DNA of 26,219 nucleotides from contig JASLZX010000016.1 of assembly GCA_030754655.1 (NCBI GenBank), positions 1-26,219 on the forward strand. Direction: 5' to 3'. The first letter of the stretch is position 1, and each line of letters begins with the position of its first letter. The stretch is from UBA8886 sp002731655. Its GTDB lineage: Archaea > Thermoplasmatota > Poseidoniia > MGIII > CG-Epi1. The translations under genes were made by a program, and so were the position numbers. Below the pieces are notes generated by a model. It was not told the origin of the DNA, did not search any database, and saw only the letters and a list, made by a program, of their open reading frames with translations. Shown here piece after piece: positions 7,601-13,911 of the stretch.

Positions 7601-8068
7601 TCTGCCCTGACGTGGAACGGCTCGCGTGAGCCGGGAAAGCAGGGGAAATTCGAGGCGACAGTCGCCAACGCGGGGGGTGACCTGCTCACAGGCACCGCGA
7701 CGCTCGAGCTGGACGGGCGGCCGCTACAGGTGTGGGAGTTACAGCTCGCCCCGGACGAGGAAGCGCAGTTTTCAACTCCATGGAAGGCAACGCCCGGCAA
7801 CCACCGCGCAACGCTGCTGGTAACGCTGAACGAGGAGGAACTTGCACAGGGCAACAACCAGCTCAACCTGACCATCGGGATTGACGCGGAATCGAGCCCG
7901 CTGCCGCTGCTCGCCATCGGGATTGTCGGGTTGGGGGTAATCGTCATCGCCGCGACCTTCCTGCTCTACCGCCGGCGACCACCGCTTGAGCCGCCCGCTC
8001 TGGCTGAGGTGCCAGCGCCCGAACCGGTCGAAGCCGTCGTGGTCGATGACTCGACATGGCGGCGGTAA
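4628..8068 (+). CDS. Membrane-anchored M6 (immune inhibitor A-type) metalloprotease with PKD domains
   Basis: A 1146-residue cell-surface zinc protease, likely digesting external protein. A signal peptide covers about residues 1-23 (M-R-F-P-L-A-L-L, then A-L-P-A-A-A). The M6 catalytic domain has H-E-F-G-H at 183-187 followed by E-L-G-L-P-D-F-Y-D, then the G-I-G-D-W-G-V-M-A-S-G-S-W segment typical of the family. Three clear PKD domains follow at about 383-640 (W-D-F-G-D-G or W-N-F-D-D-G cores), a fourth PKD-like unit to about 725, another near 811-882, an Ig-like stretch, and a CARDB-like domain at about 991-1088. A transmembrane helix at about 1091-1115 ends in Y-R-R-R, with a Pro/Glu-rich tail of about 30 residues, presumably cytoplasmic. 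ATG at 4628 opens the signal peptide directly; ATG at 4610 would add six residues. The gap to the upstream gene is about 50 bases. Confidence 0.9.
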   Translation: MRFPLALLFALCALAFLALPAAASPTTGTVQVAIILADFNDASYDSTHDSDWFEELAFGNSDSMWDYYDENSRGNLTLAGEVFGPYTLDGDAADWGSENTDFVRDTIAAADDDIDFRDYDAVMAVHTGPGEESSGNSDDIWSIHWSGLSISTNDGNHRIREITQVPEFEYSGGEKRPLGVWVHEFGHELGLPDFYDTDYSSEGIGDWGVMASGSWADNGETPVHLSAFSKAEVGWLEPILLTGDLLDVRLAPASRNGKIMKLPVPGNWSNAREYFLLENRQQLDYDTYLPGEGLLIWHVDEDISNNNDESHKRLDLEEADGYDDLDNGWNSGDSGDPYGAGDEFTDEGYPNSTAYNLSDSGWRISDIRVDGNDILLDIRFLSRPTAVADAAEGVVDAGEELQFWGRDSWDDDGSITNFSWDFGDGDFAYIADPLHIFDEYGTYDVSLTVRDDDWLTSSVVVTIRVNALPVPVIVADPLVVWLGESIAFDGSDSWDPDGTVAFWFWNFDDGVTSSEVALDHLFDSPGFYNVSLKVADDLNSIATGYLLVEVRNRLPHASFAIAPAEGNTTVEFGFADSSSDPDGTVVVWAWDFGDGNSSSGTAVAHRFALPGSYTVTLTVTDNHGGSNATIQTLEVANALPLLEIVMPQGIWDGGRWVVPADATLMLDGSGSHDPEGLPLSFTWDIDGNAHSGATPAITLGGGSHAVSLVITDAHGATASGDWSVLAVVQPLLEVSPAMVNALANEITTFTATTLQGSVATWEWEVNNNSLAGAGSLDFTPPEPGSYEMRVRGLTAEGLSSPWAVAALNAFDPPVANFTIEGSLVQLGWLAFNGTHSQGLGLEYHWELDGEPLPNTTAVAMALFDEGGSYTIMLNVTQQPVGTAQLSRAFYLNHQPVAIIESLEPARPRIGQEFSFRIAANDVEGGAVVESVAWPDGLAPLSGGIAAGRYSASALFNGTEHFTLNVTLSDEDGASGVQQVWFTVFEWPDGVASALTWNGSREPGKQGKFEATVANAGGDLLTGTATLELDGRPLQVWELQLAPDEEAQFSTPWKATPGNHRATLLVTLNEEELAQGNNQLNLTIGIDAESSPLPLLAIGIVGLGVIVIAATFLLYRRRPPLEPPALAEVPAPEPVEAVVVDDSTWRR

Positions 8069-8079
8069 GACTAATAACG

Positions 8080-8107
8080 CGAGGCCGCTCACACCGTGTG
8101 AGCCTCG
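8080..8107. promoter_or_regulatory. Inverted repeat upstream of the sepF-like gene
   Basis: CTCACAC (8088-8094) and GTGTGAG (8096-8102) form a perfect 7-bp inverted repeat around one base. Outer arms CGAGG (8080-8084) and CCTCG (8103-8107) extend it, with three unpaired bases on the left. It lies between the protease stop (8068) and the ATG at 8119. A TATA-like CTAATAAC at 8071-8078 immediately precedes it, so the repeat would cover the predicted transcription start, as a repressor site would. A hairpin terminator for the protease gene is the alternative, but no T-tract follows. Confidence 0.45.
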
Positions 8108-8118
8108 ACCAGCCCTCA

Positions 8119-8454
8119 ATGCGTCGTATCCCGGACGAACAATTTTTCGACCTGAGTAACTGGGCTTCCGAGAAGGCGGAAGACTACGGTGACAAGCCTT
8201 CGATGGTCGTCCATTCGATGGTGCTTGACAAACGCGAAAAAGTGGGCACTATCACCGGTGCCATTCACGATGGAAACGTCGTGCTAGTCGACTTTTCGCC
8301 GATGGCGGCTGACCGGCAGGTGCTCCACAAGGCGCTTGCCGAACTCGAGCGGGCGGTCGCGGATGTCGATGGCGACCTCGTGGGTGTCTCGCGCCAGTGG
8401 CTGGTAGTCGCGCCGCGCGGCGTGAGGGTTGCGCGCAACCGCCTCGGCGAGTAG
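8119..8454 (+). CDS. sepF: SepF-like cell division protein
   Basis: A 111-residue protein resembling archaeal SepF (DUF552), which tethers the FtsZ ring to the membrane in archaea that divide with FtsZ. The C-terminal half has the family pattern: V-V-L-V-D-F-S at about 54-60, a helix with Leu/Ala spacing at 67-82, then G-D-L-V-G-V at 85-90 and W-L-V-V-A-P-R-G-V-R-V at 94-104, matching the SepF core G-D-I then L-x-x-P-x-G-V. The N-terminus (M-R-R-I-P-D-E-Q-F-F-D-L) is short and is not an obvious amphipathic membrane anchor. ATG at 8119 is preferred; upstream codons overlap the inverted repeat and lack family similarity. The stop directly abuts the next ATG with no spacer. The assignment rests on pattern recognition of a short family. 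Confidence 0.7.
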   Translation: MRRIPDEQFFDLSNWASEKAEDYGDKPSMVVHSMVLDKREKVGTITGAIHDGNVVLVDFSPMAADRQVLHKALAELERAVADVDGDLVGVSRQWLVVAPRGVRVARNRLGE

Positions 8455-9531
8455 ATGGCTCGCATTGCAGTCCTCGGCGCTGGCCTCGTGGGTGCGCTGG
8501 TGGCAACCAAACTTTCTGACGACCACTATATAAAGGTCATCGACCCCGACCGGGTGGCGTTAGCGCTCGTTTCACAGCGCGCGCTGGGGGCCGAGCTGTG
8601 CGCCGAGCGATTCGAGTCAGCAGCGCAACTGGCGGGCTGCGACCTGGCGCTGAACTGCCTCCCCGGCAGCATGGGGCACGTTGCGCTCGAACACATCATC
8701 GAAGCGGGCGTGGATTGCGTCGACATTTCCTTCACGGAGCAGGACCCGCGGGCGCTAGACGGCGCGGCGCGTGAGGCGGGCGTTACCGTGGTTCCCGACG
8801 CCGGGATTGCGCCCGGCTTCAGCAACCTGCTCGCCGCCGAGCTGGCGGCGCAGGCGCCAGCTCGGCTCGAAATTTTCGTCGGTGGGCTGCCGTTACGACG
8901 CGAGCCGCCGTGGGAATACGCAGCGCCCTTTTCGCCCGTTGACGTCGTTGCCGAATATGAGCGGCCGGCGCGGTTGAAACGCGCCGGTCGCGCAGTCGCG
9001 GAGCCAGCGCTCTCGGGCTGTCGCCCGTTCCGGCTGCCGCCGGGGCTGGTTCCGGGATTCCCCGACGGCACCGCGCTGGAGGCGTTCCTGACCGATGGCT
9101 TGCGTAGCCTGCTCGACCTGTCGGTGCCGGAAATGGCCGAGTTTACGCTGCGCTACTCCGGCCACGCAGAGCGCTTCACAGCGCTGCGCGATTCGGGCGC
9201 GCTAGCGGGCGAGCAGCGTGAGGCGACGCTCGCCACACTCTTCAGGGCGTGGCGGCTCCGACCGGGCGAAGCGGAGTTCACCCACTTGCGGGTGCTCGCG
9301 ACGTTCGCTGACGGCTCGCGGCGCGGCTGGCTGGTGCACGACAACGGTTCTCAGGGCTGGAGCAGCATGGCGCGCACCACCGGCCTGACAGCGTGCGCGT
9401 TCGCGCAGCAGCTACTGGCGGGCGCCATCACAGGGCCGGGAGTCGTGATGCCGGAGGCGTGCGCCGGGGCATTTCCGGCGGTGCGCGAATACCTTCAGTC
9501 GCGCGGCGTCACAGTCGAGCGCGTCGCGTAG
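8455..9531 (+). CDS. Saccharopine/lysine dehydrogenase-like oxidoreductase
   Basis: A 358-residue NAD(P)-dependent enzyme. The N-terminal Rossmann fold has the dinucleotide motif G-A-G-L-V-G at 8-13. The middle region resembles saccharopine reductase and lysine 6-dehydrogenase: N-C-L-P-G at about 66-70, P-D-A-G-I-A-P-G-F-S-N at about 114-124, then G-G-L-P and a P-W-E-Y/F-S-P-V-D/E-Y run. The likely substrate is an amino acid or amino acid conjugate, but no specific one can be read from the sequence. It follows sepF with zero spacing (TAGATG) and is presumably co-transcribed. Its last 37 bases overlap the convergent MFS gene. Confidence 0.75.
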   Translation: MARIAVLGAGLVGALVATKLSDDHYIKVIDPDRVALALVSQRALGAELCAERFESAAQLAGCDLALNCLPGSMGHVALEHIIEAGVDCVDISFTEQDPRALDGAAREAGVTVVPDAGIAPGFSNLLAAELAAQAPARLEIFVGGLPLRREPPWEYAAPFSPVDVVAEYERPARLKRAGRAVAEPALSGCRPFRLPPGLVPGFPDGTALEAFLTDGLRSLLDLSVPEMAEFTLRYSGHAERFTALRDSGALAGEQREATLATLFRAWRLRPGEAEFTHLRVLATFADGSRRGWLVHDNGSQGWSSMARTTGLTACAFAQQLLAGAITGPGVVMPEACAGAFPAVREYLQSRGVTVERVA

Positions 9532-10715
9532 GTGGCGACCAGCGCACCGGCCAGCGCCAGCAGCGTCCCGAGCCAGAAAACTTGCGTGAACGGCAGGCTG
9601 CGGTGCAGCTCGCCCGCCAGCAGCGCGCCGGCACCGGCGCCGAGGAACATGCAGGAGTTGAGGACGCCGACGCCACGGCCGCGCAGCCGGTAGGGCACGC
9701 GGTCCGCGACCAGCGCCGTCGCGGAGACGTCGAACGCCATCCAGATTGGCGGCAGGAAGGCGGCGATGACCAGCAGCGGATGCGGGTTGAGCGCGTAGGT
9801 CGCCATGCAAGCAACGAAAGCGAGGCTGACCAGCCGCAGTAGCTTCTCGCGCGGGTGGCGGTCGGCCAGCCGGCCGAACCAGCGCGCCACCAGCCCATGC
9901 ACCAGCCCCGAGGCGAGCATCACCAGCCCCATGCGCGAAGTGCTGCCGGTCAGCGTGGTGAAGAAGGCGGGCGCGAAGGCGAGGAAAAAGTAGTAGCCCA
10001 CGAAGAGCAGGACGGTCGCGACCCAGAGCGGCGCGAGGCGCCAGAGCATCCCGGTCGCCGGTAGCGGCACTCCCCCACCGGGGTCGCGTCCCGGCAGCAC
10101 CAACTGTTCGGCGGGGGACACATCGGGGCTCCGCTCGCGCAGACGCAGCAGCGCCGCTGCCGCGAAGATGCCAAGCGCGCAGTTAACGAGGAACGCAGCG
10201 TGCAGCGCCGGGCTGGCGCTGCCGTAAACGCTGGCGGGGACCAGCAGCCCCCCGAGCAACCCACCTAGACCCCAGCCGAAGCCGGCGGTCATCTGCAGCC
10301 GCCCCAGCTGCGCGCCGCGCGCACCCGTATCCAGCTCGACGAAGAGCGTGTGGAGGTGGACCACGCCGCCGCGGAAGAACGACTGCAGCACGCGCAGGCC
10401 AATCAGCCCCCAAGTCCCGGCCAGTGGCATCGGCAGTGCCAACAGCGACGAGAGCACTATCGCCAGCAGGACGACCCGCTTGCGGTTGCGCCAGCGGTCA
10501 GCCATCGCACCCCAGAAGGCGGAGCTGCCGACCATCATGAACATCGGGACCCCGACGACGAGGCCGACGGCACGCGCGCCGCCCAGCGCCTGCGCCTGCA
10601 ACAACACCAGCGTGAACGAAAGGCCAATCGTGGCGTGGAAGGCGAGCGAGCCGGCCAACGGCAATACCAAAGATTGCGGCGGCGCGTCGCTCCCCGATTC
10701 CGTGCTGCCAGCCAT
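9495..10715 (-). CDS. Major facilitator superfamily transporter
   Basis: A 406-residue integral membrane protein with about 11-12 hydrophobic segments in two halves around a polar loop near the middle (L-R-L-R-E-R-S-P-D-V). Family signatures include W-G-A-M-A-D-R-W-R-N-R-K-R after the second helix (loop 2-3 motif) and a related G-R-L-A-D-R-H-P-R-E-K in the second half. It probably moves a small solute driven by an ion gradient; the substrate cannot be told. ATG at 10715 is preferred because the upstream frame is a basic stretch without helix character, and because a TATA element lies 24 bases upstream. It is convergent with the dehydrogenase gene (37-base overlap) and divergent from the DUF711 gene. 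Confidence 0.85.
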   Translation of the reverse strand: MAGSTESGSDAPPQSLVLPLAGSLAFHATIGLSFTLVLLQAQALGGARAVGLVVGVPMFMMVGSSAFWGAMADRWRNRKRVVLLAIVLSSLLALPMPLAGTWGLIGLRVLQSFFRGGVVHLHTLFVELDTGARGAQLGRLQMTAGFGWGLGGLLGGLLVPASVYGSASPALHAAFLVNCALGIFAAAALLRLRERSPDVSPAEQLVLPGRDPGGGVPLPATGMLWRLAPLWVATVLLFVGYYFFLAFAPAFFTTLTGSTSRMGLVMLASGLVHGLVARWFGRLADRHPREKLLRLVSLAFVACMATYALNPHPLLVIAAFLPPIWMAFDVSATALVADRVPYRLRGRGVGVLNSCMFLGAGAGALLAGELHRSLPFTQVFWLGTLLALAGALVATYATRSTVTPRD

Positions 10716-10735
10716 CGCGCGGGCAGCGCTCCCGC

Positions 10736-10742
10736 TATTAAT
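10736..10742. promoter_or_regulatory. Single palindromic TATA element shared by two divergent genes
   Basis: TATTAAT, containing the palindrome ATTAAT (10737-10742), is the only A/T-rich stretch in the 47-base spacer. Its centre is about 24 bases from the MFS ATG at 10715 on one side and about 24 bases from the DUF711 GTG at 10763 on the other. Both distances match leaderless spacing elsewhere in the window, so one TBP site may drive both directions. Confidence 0.5.
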
Positions 10743-10762
10743 GGCGCGGCGACTGCGCAGCC

Positions 10763-11794
10763 GTGATAATCCGCGCCGTGACCGGTTTCGCCTCGCCCGG
10801 CGAGGGGGCACTGCGCACGCTCAAGGTCGCCGCGCACCTGCGCGATTGCGGCCACGAAGTGCAGACGGTGCGGCTCGCGACACCGCCGTGGGAAAGTTGG
10901 TGCGCTGCCGAGGCGCTGCCGGCACGCGCGCGCGAGCTGGAGGCGGCGGTGATCGCGGCCGGAGTCCAGTTCCTGTCGCTCGGACCATGCTCCGCCGACG
11001 GCGTCCCGGCCGCGGTCGAGGCGCTGCTCGCAACCACGGCGACCTTCTGCACGGCGCGGCTCGAGAACGGCGGGAGCGCGGCCGCTGCGAGCGCGATGCT
11101 GGTGCTGGCGCGGGCGGACCCGCAGCACAACCTGCGCTTCGCGGCGCTGGCGCGCGTCGAAGCCGCAACGCCCTTCTTCCCGGCGGCGTTCGCGCAGCGG
11201 GAAGGCTTTGCCTTGGCGATGGAATTGACGCCGGCGCTGCTGGCTGCGGGCGGCGACGTTGCCGCCCTTGCGCCGGAAATCGAAGCGCTTGAGCGCGATG
11301 CGCGCGCGGCGCAGATACAGTTTCTGGGCATCGACCCCAGCCTTGCACCCGGCCTGTACGGCGAGGGGTCAGTCGCGCGGCTGATGGCGCTGCGGGGCGC
11401 GCCGGTCGGGTCGCCCGGCGCGCCCGCGCTCGTCGGGGAACTGACCGCGGCGCTGCGCGCGCTGCCAGTCGAGCAGGTGGGCTACCGCGGCGTCATGTTC
11501 GCCGTGATGGAAGACCCAGGGCTGGTCGAGGCGCTGCGGCAGCGCGAATTCGGTGTCGATAACCTGCTCGAATACGCCGGCCGCTGCGGGACCGGGCTCG
11601 ACACGGTGCCGTTGCCGGGCGATATCGGCGCCAACCGGCTGGCAGCACTGCTTGACCGTGTTGCCGCTGTCGCCGAAAAAGGCGCCAAACCGCTCTCGGC
11701 GCGGCTCTTCCCGGCGCCCGGAATTGCGGCGGGCGAGACGGTAGCGACCGGGTCACCCTACCTTTTCGACTGCCCCGCCATGGAGCTGCCGTGA
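10763..11794 (+). CDS. DUF711/UPF0210 family protein
   Basis: A 343-residue protein of the DUF711 (UPF0210) family, whose biochemical role I do not know. Family signatures are visible: G-I-D-P-S-L-A-P at 189-196, G-Y-R-G-V-M-F-A-V-M-E-D at 240-251, C-G-T-G-L-D-T-V-P-L-P-G-D at 275-287 and K-P-L-S-A-R-L-F-P-A-P-G at 309-320. No signal peptide or membrane segment is seen, so it is cytoplasmic. The start codon is GTG at 10763, supported by the TATA element 24 bases upstream. Its last four bases overlap the start of the isopentenyl phosphate kinase gene (GTGA), so the two are probably translationally coupled. The coupling hints at a link to isoprenoid supply, but that is inference. Confidence 0.85.
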   Translation: MIIRAVTGFASPGEGALRTLKVAAHLRDCGHEVQTVRLATPPWESWCAAEALPARARELEAAVIAAGVQFLSLGPCSADGVPAAVEALLATTATFCTARLENGGSAAAASAMLVLARADPQHNLRFAALARVEAATPFFPAAFAQREGFALAMELTPALLAAGGDVAALAPEIEALERDARAAQIQFLGIDPSLAPGLYGEGSVARLMALRGAPVGSPGAPALVGELTAALRALPVEQVGYRGVMFAVMEDPGLVEALRQREFGVDNLLEYAGRCGTGLDTVPLPGDIGANRLAALLDRVAAVAEKGAKPLSARLFPAPGIAAGETVATGSPYLFDCPAMELP

Positions 11795-12561
11795 ACCTCG
11801 TCAAGTGGGGCGGCTCGCTCATCACCGACAAGGCGGCCGCGAAGCCGATGCCACAACGCGAGCGCATCACGGCGCTGGCTGCGGCGCTCGCCGCCAACGA
11901 CGCGCCGGCGGTGCTGGTGCACGGCGCCGGTTCTTTCGGGCACCCGCTCGCAAAGCGGTTCGGGCTGGCGCAGGGAAGCGACGGCTCACCCGAGCAGGCG
12001 GCGGCGGTCGCGCGGACGCGCCAGCAGGTGCGCACGCTCAACGCGCTGGTTTGCGAAGCGCTCGCCACGGCGGGACTGGAACCTGTTCCAATCCTGCCGT
12101 CGCAGGCGCTGCGCACCGCTGGCCCGCAAAACATCGTTGATTTCCCCGCGAGCAGCTTCGAGGCGGCGCTGGAGGCGGGCCGTATCCCAGTCACCTGCGG
12201 CGACGTCACCGACGACGATTCACAGGGCATCGCCATTTTGAGCGGCGATACGCTGATGCTCGCGCTGGCGCGCGCGCTGCGACCGCGGCGCGCGTTGTTC
12301 GTCATCAACCACTCAGGAGTTATGGATCGCGACCCGGCCGAGCCGGGCGCGAAACTGATCGCGCATCTCAACGGGGACGCCCGCACGGAGATGCGCGCGC
12401 AGCGGATGGATGTGCCGGGCGCCGACGTCACAGGCGGGATGTGGGGCAAGCTCGAGGCGGCGGCCGCCATCGCCCGCGAATGCGAGTGCCGCATCATCGG
12501 CGCGGGCGGCTTCGCAGCAGCACTCACAGGCGACCCAGCTGGGACGCTGGTGCTGCCGTGA
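11791..12561 (+). CDS. ipk: Isopentenyl phosphate kinase
   Basis: Phosphorylates isopentenyl phosphate to isopentenyl diphosphate with ATP, the last kinase step of the archaeal mevalonate pathway variants. The 256-residue amino acid kinase fold shows K-W-G-G-S-L-I-T-D-K at 5-14, V-H-G-A-G-S-F-G-H-P at 43-52 with the family-defining His51, C-G-D-V-T-D-D at 136-142, I-L-S-G-D at 149-153 and A-D-V-T-G-G-M-x-G-K at 211-220. The His in the G-S-F-G-H segment separates this enzyme from other kinases of the fold. The start is GTG at 11791 within a GTGA overlap; the stop overlaps the next GTG in the same way. With the HMG-CoA reductase in this window it confirms a mevalonate-based route. Confidence 0.93.
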   Translation: MNLVKWGGSLITDKAAAKPMPQRERITALAAALAANDAPAVLVHGAGSFGHPLAKRFGLAQGSDGSPEQAAAVARTRQQVRTLNALVCEALATAGLEPVPILPSQALRTAGPQNIVDFPASSFEAALEAGRIPVTCGDVTDDDSQGIAILSGDTLMLALARALRPRRALFVINHSGVMDRDPAEPGAKLIAHLNGDARTEMRAQRMDVPGADVTGGMWGKLEAAAAIARECECRIIGAGGFAAALTGDPAGTLVLP

Positions 12562-13250
12562 AGGAGCCCGGCCGCAGTGAAGTGGCGCAGCTCTGGCTGG
12601 CGCTATTGTCGCAGCCGCTCGAACTCAACACGGTTGCGGCTGCGACCGGACTCGAGCCAGCGCTGGTCGCCAAGCTGGCGACGCACCCCGAGGCGACCGA
12701 CTTCATCGCACAAGCCACCGCCGGCGAGGAGCTGGAGCTGCGCGCGCGGCTGGGATGGCTGCTCGAGCGACTCCACAGTAAGATGCGACTGCGGAAGCAC
12801 GAGTGGAACCTGCTCGAGCAGCAGCTGCGCCACCATCTCGGCCCGCACGTCGAGCACCACTGGTCTGAAGAGGGCACGGTTACGCGCGACCTTGACTTGC
12901 GGCCAGCGGGCGAATGGGTGCTGAACGAATTGAGCTTCACAGGCGGCTTCGCGCTCTGGTTCCGCGAGCACGAGGAGGAAGGCGGTGCTGACCTGTCAAC
13001 GCTCGCATCACAGGCGGCCGGCGCGCCGGTCGAGGCGCGGGGCGAGCTGGAGTTCGACCGTAGCCGGCTGGAGCTGCTTGAGGGACTGCCGCAGCGCGTC
13101 CTGCGCGCGCTCAGCAACATGTCGCCGGCGGGGAAGCTCGCCTACCGCAGCCTGGAGCTGGCGGTGATGAAAGGCCTTGCACAGGGCGACCGGACGCGCG
13201 AGCAGCGCATGCGCGGAGCAGCAAGGCCATGGTGGAAGCTCTGGGGATGA
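12558..13250 (+). CDS. Unrecognised 230-residue protein coupled to ipk
   Basis: I do not recognise this family. GTG at 12558 overlaps the ipk stop by four bases (GTGA), which fixes a credible start. The protein is cytoplasmic, with no signal peptide or membrane helix. Residues 8-40 (leucine-rich, with T-V-A-A-A-T-G-L-E-P-A-L-V) weakly resemble a helix-turn-helix. A charged helical stretch follows at about 58-100, with several His and Arg residues (R-L-R-K-H-E-W-N-L-L and H-H-L-G-P-H-V-E-H-H-W), then a mixed region with L-D-L-R-P-A-G-E-W-V. The C-terminus is basic and aromatic (R-P-W-W-K-L-W-G). The stop directly abuts the convergent Nudix gene. A regulator or an accessory protein of the DUF711/IPK operon are both possible. 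Confidence 0.7.
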   Translation: MKEPGRSEVAQLWLALLSQPLELNTVAAATGLEPALVAKLATHPEATDFIAQATAGEELELRARLGWLLERLHSKMRLRKHEWNLLEQQLRHHLGPHVEHHWSEEGTVTRDLDLRPAGEWVLNELSFTGGFALWFREHEEEGGADLSTLASQAAGAPVEARGELEFDRSRLELLEGLPQRVLRALSNMSPAGKLAYRSLELAVMKGLAQGDRTREQRMRGAARPWWKLWG

Positions 13251-13661
13251 CTACAGCTTCGCCAGCAATTCCGTGACCATCTCCGGCAGCCACGGCACCG
13301 TGCGGTAGTCGCGCAGCGACTCAGGCGCGACCCACGCGAACTCGTCGTTCTCCCAGTCGAGCCGCACGCGGTCGATTGCGCAGCGGTAGAGGAACGAATG
13401 CACTTCGAAGATCTTATCGGGCTTCTCGACGCGGCGGGACGGGGCGCGCGCCAGCAACTCAAGGCTGGCGCGCGGGATGCCGGTCTCTTCTTCGACTTCG
13501 CGCTGCGACGTCTCAAGCGGCTCCTCACCCGGCTCGACGAAGCCGGAGACGCCCGACCAGTGGTGCTGGAAGCTGCCGACCTCCGCGGAGCGCTTGAGAA
13601 TCAGGATGCGGTCGCCGTGCAGTAGGATACTGGTCGCGACGCGCTTAGTCGGATGACTCAT
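13251..13661 (-). CDS. Nudix hydrolase
   Basis: A 136-residue enzyme that would cleave a nucleoside diphosphate linked to another group (Nudix substrates include ADP-ribose, NADH, oxidised NTPs and prenyl diphosphates). The Nudix box is complete: G40, five residues, E46, seven residues, then R54-E55-V56-x-E58-E59-x-G61-I62. Q-H-H-W-S-G-V-S-G before the box and W-E-N-D-E-F-A-W-V after it are typical. The specific substrate cannot be read. The start at 13661 lies inside the upstream 88-residue gene (17-base overlap), so it belongs to the L10e operon and is probably translated by coupling. The stop abuts the convergent gene at 13250. Confidence 0.88.
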   Translation of the reverse strand: MSHPTKRVATSILLHGDRILILKRSAEVGSFQHHWSGVSGFVEPGEEPLETSQREVEEETGIPRASLELLARAPSRRVEKPDKIFEVHSFLYRCAIDRVRLDWENDEFAWVAPESLRDYRTVPWLPEMVTELLAKL

Positions 13662-13911
13662 CGGCGGAGACCTGCGTGCCCGGCCTGAAAAGCGCGTTGG
13701 TCTCGGGGTCGCGCTTCTGCGGATCGGGCAGCCGCGCCAGATCGCCGTTCAGGTCGATGAAGTAGAGGTAACCTTCGTCGCGCTCAAACGTCTTGTCCGA
13801 AACGCACTCCTTGGCGCTGCCCTGATGCTTCCAGACGGTGCAGTCGCGCTCGACGAAGTAGAGGAAGCCTTCCAGCGGCGGCAGTCTCAGCTTGAGGACC
13901 ACTTCCGCCAT
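13645..13911 (-). CDS. 88-residue protein with two G-Y-L-Y-F-I-like repeats
   Basis: A small acidic cytoplasmic protein that I cannot assign. It contains an internal duplication: E-G-F-L-Y-F-V-E-R-D-C-T-V-W near the N-terminus and E-G-Y-L-Y-F-I-D-L-N-G-D-L-A in the middle, each predicted to form a pair of beta-strands. Two Cys residues (in R-D-C and K-E-C-V) lie in and just after the first repeat. The C-terminal 25 residues look disordered. The ATG at 13911 overlaps the L10e stop (ATGA) and the end overlaps the Nudix start by 17 bases, so it is locked between two real genes and very likely translated. Its place next to a ribosomal protein suggests constitutive expression; the role is unknown. 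Confidence 0.75.
   Translation of the reverse strand: MAEVVLKLRLPPLEGFLYFVERDCTVWKHQGSAKECVSDKTFERDEGYLYFIDLNGDLARLPDPQKRDPETNALFRPGTQVSADESSD

Noticed and set aside
11493..12527. 344-codon minus-strand frame opposite ipk and the end of the DUF711 gene
   Set aside because: Both plus-strand genes are recognisable and coupled by GTGA. The antisense product is low-complexity Ala/Ser/Arg.
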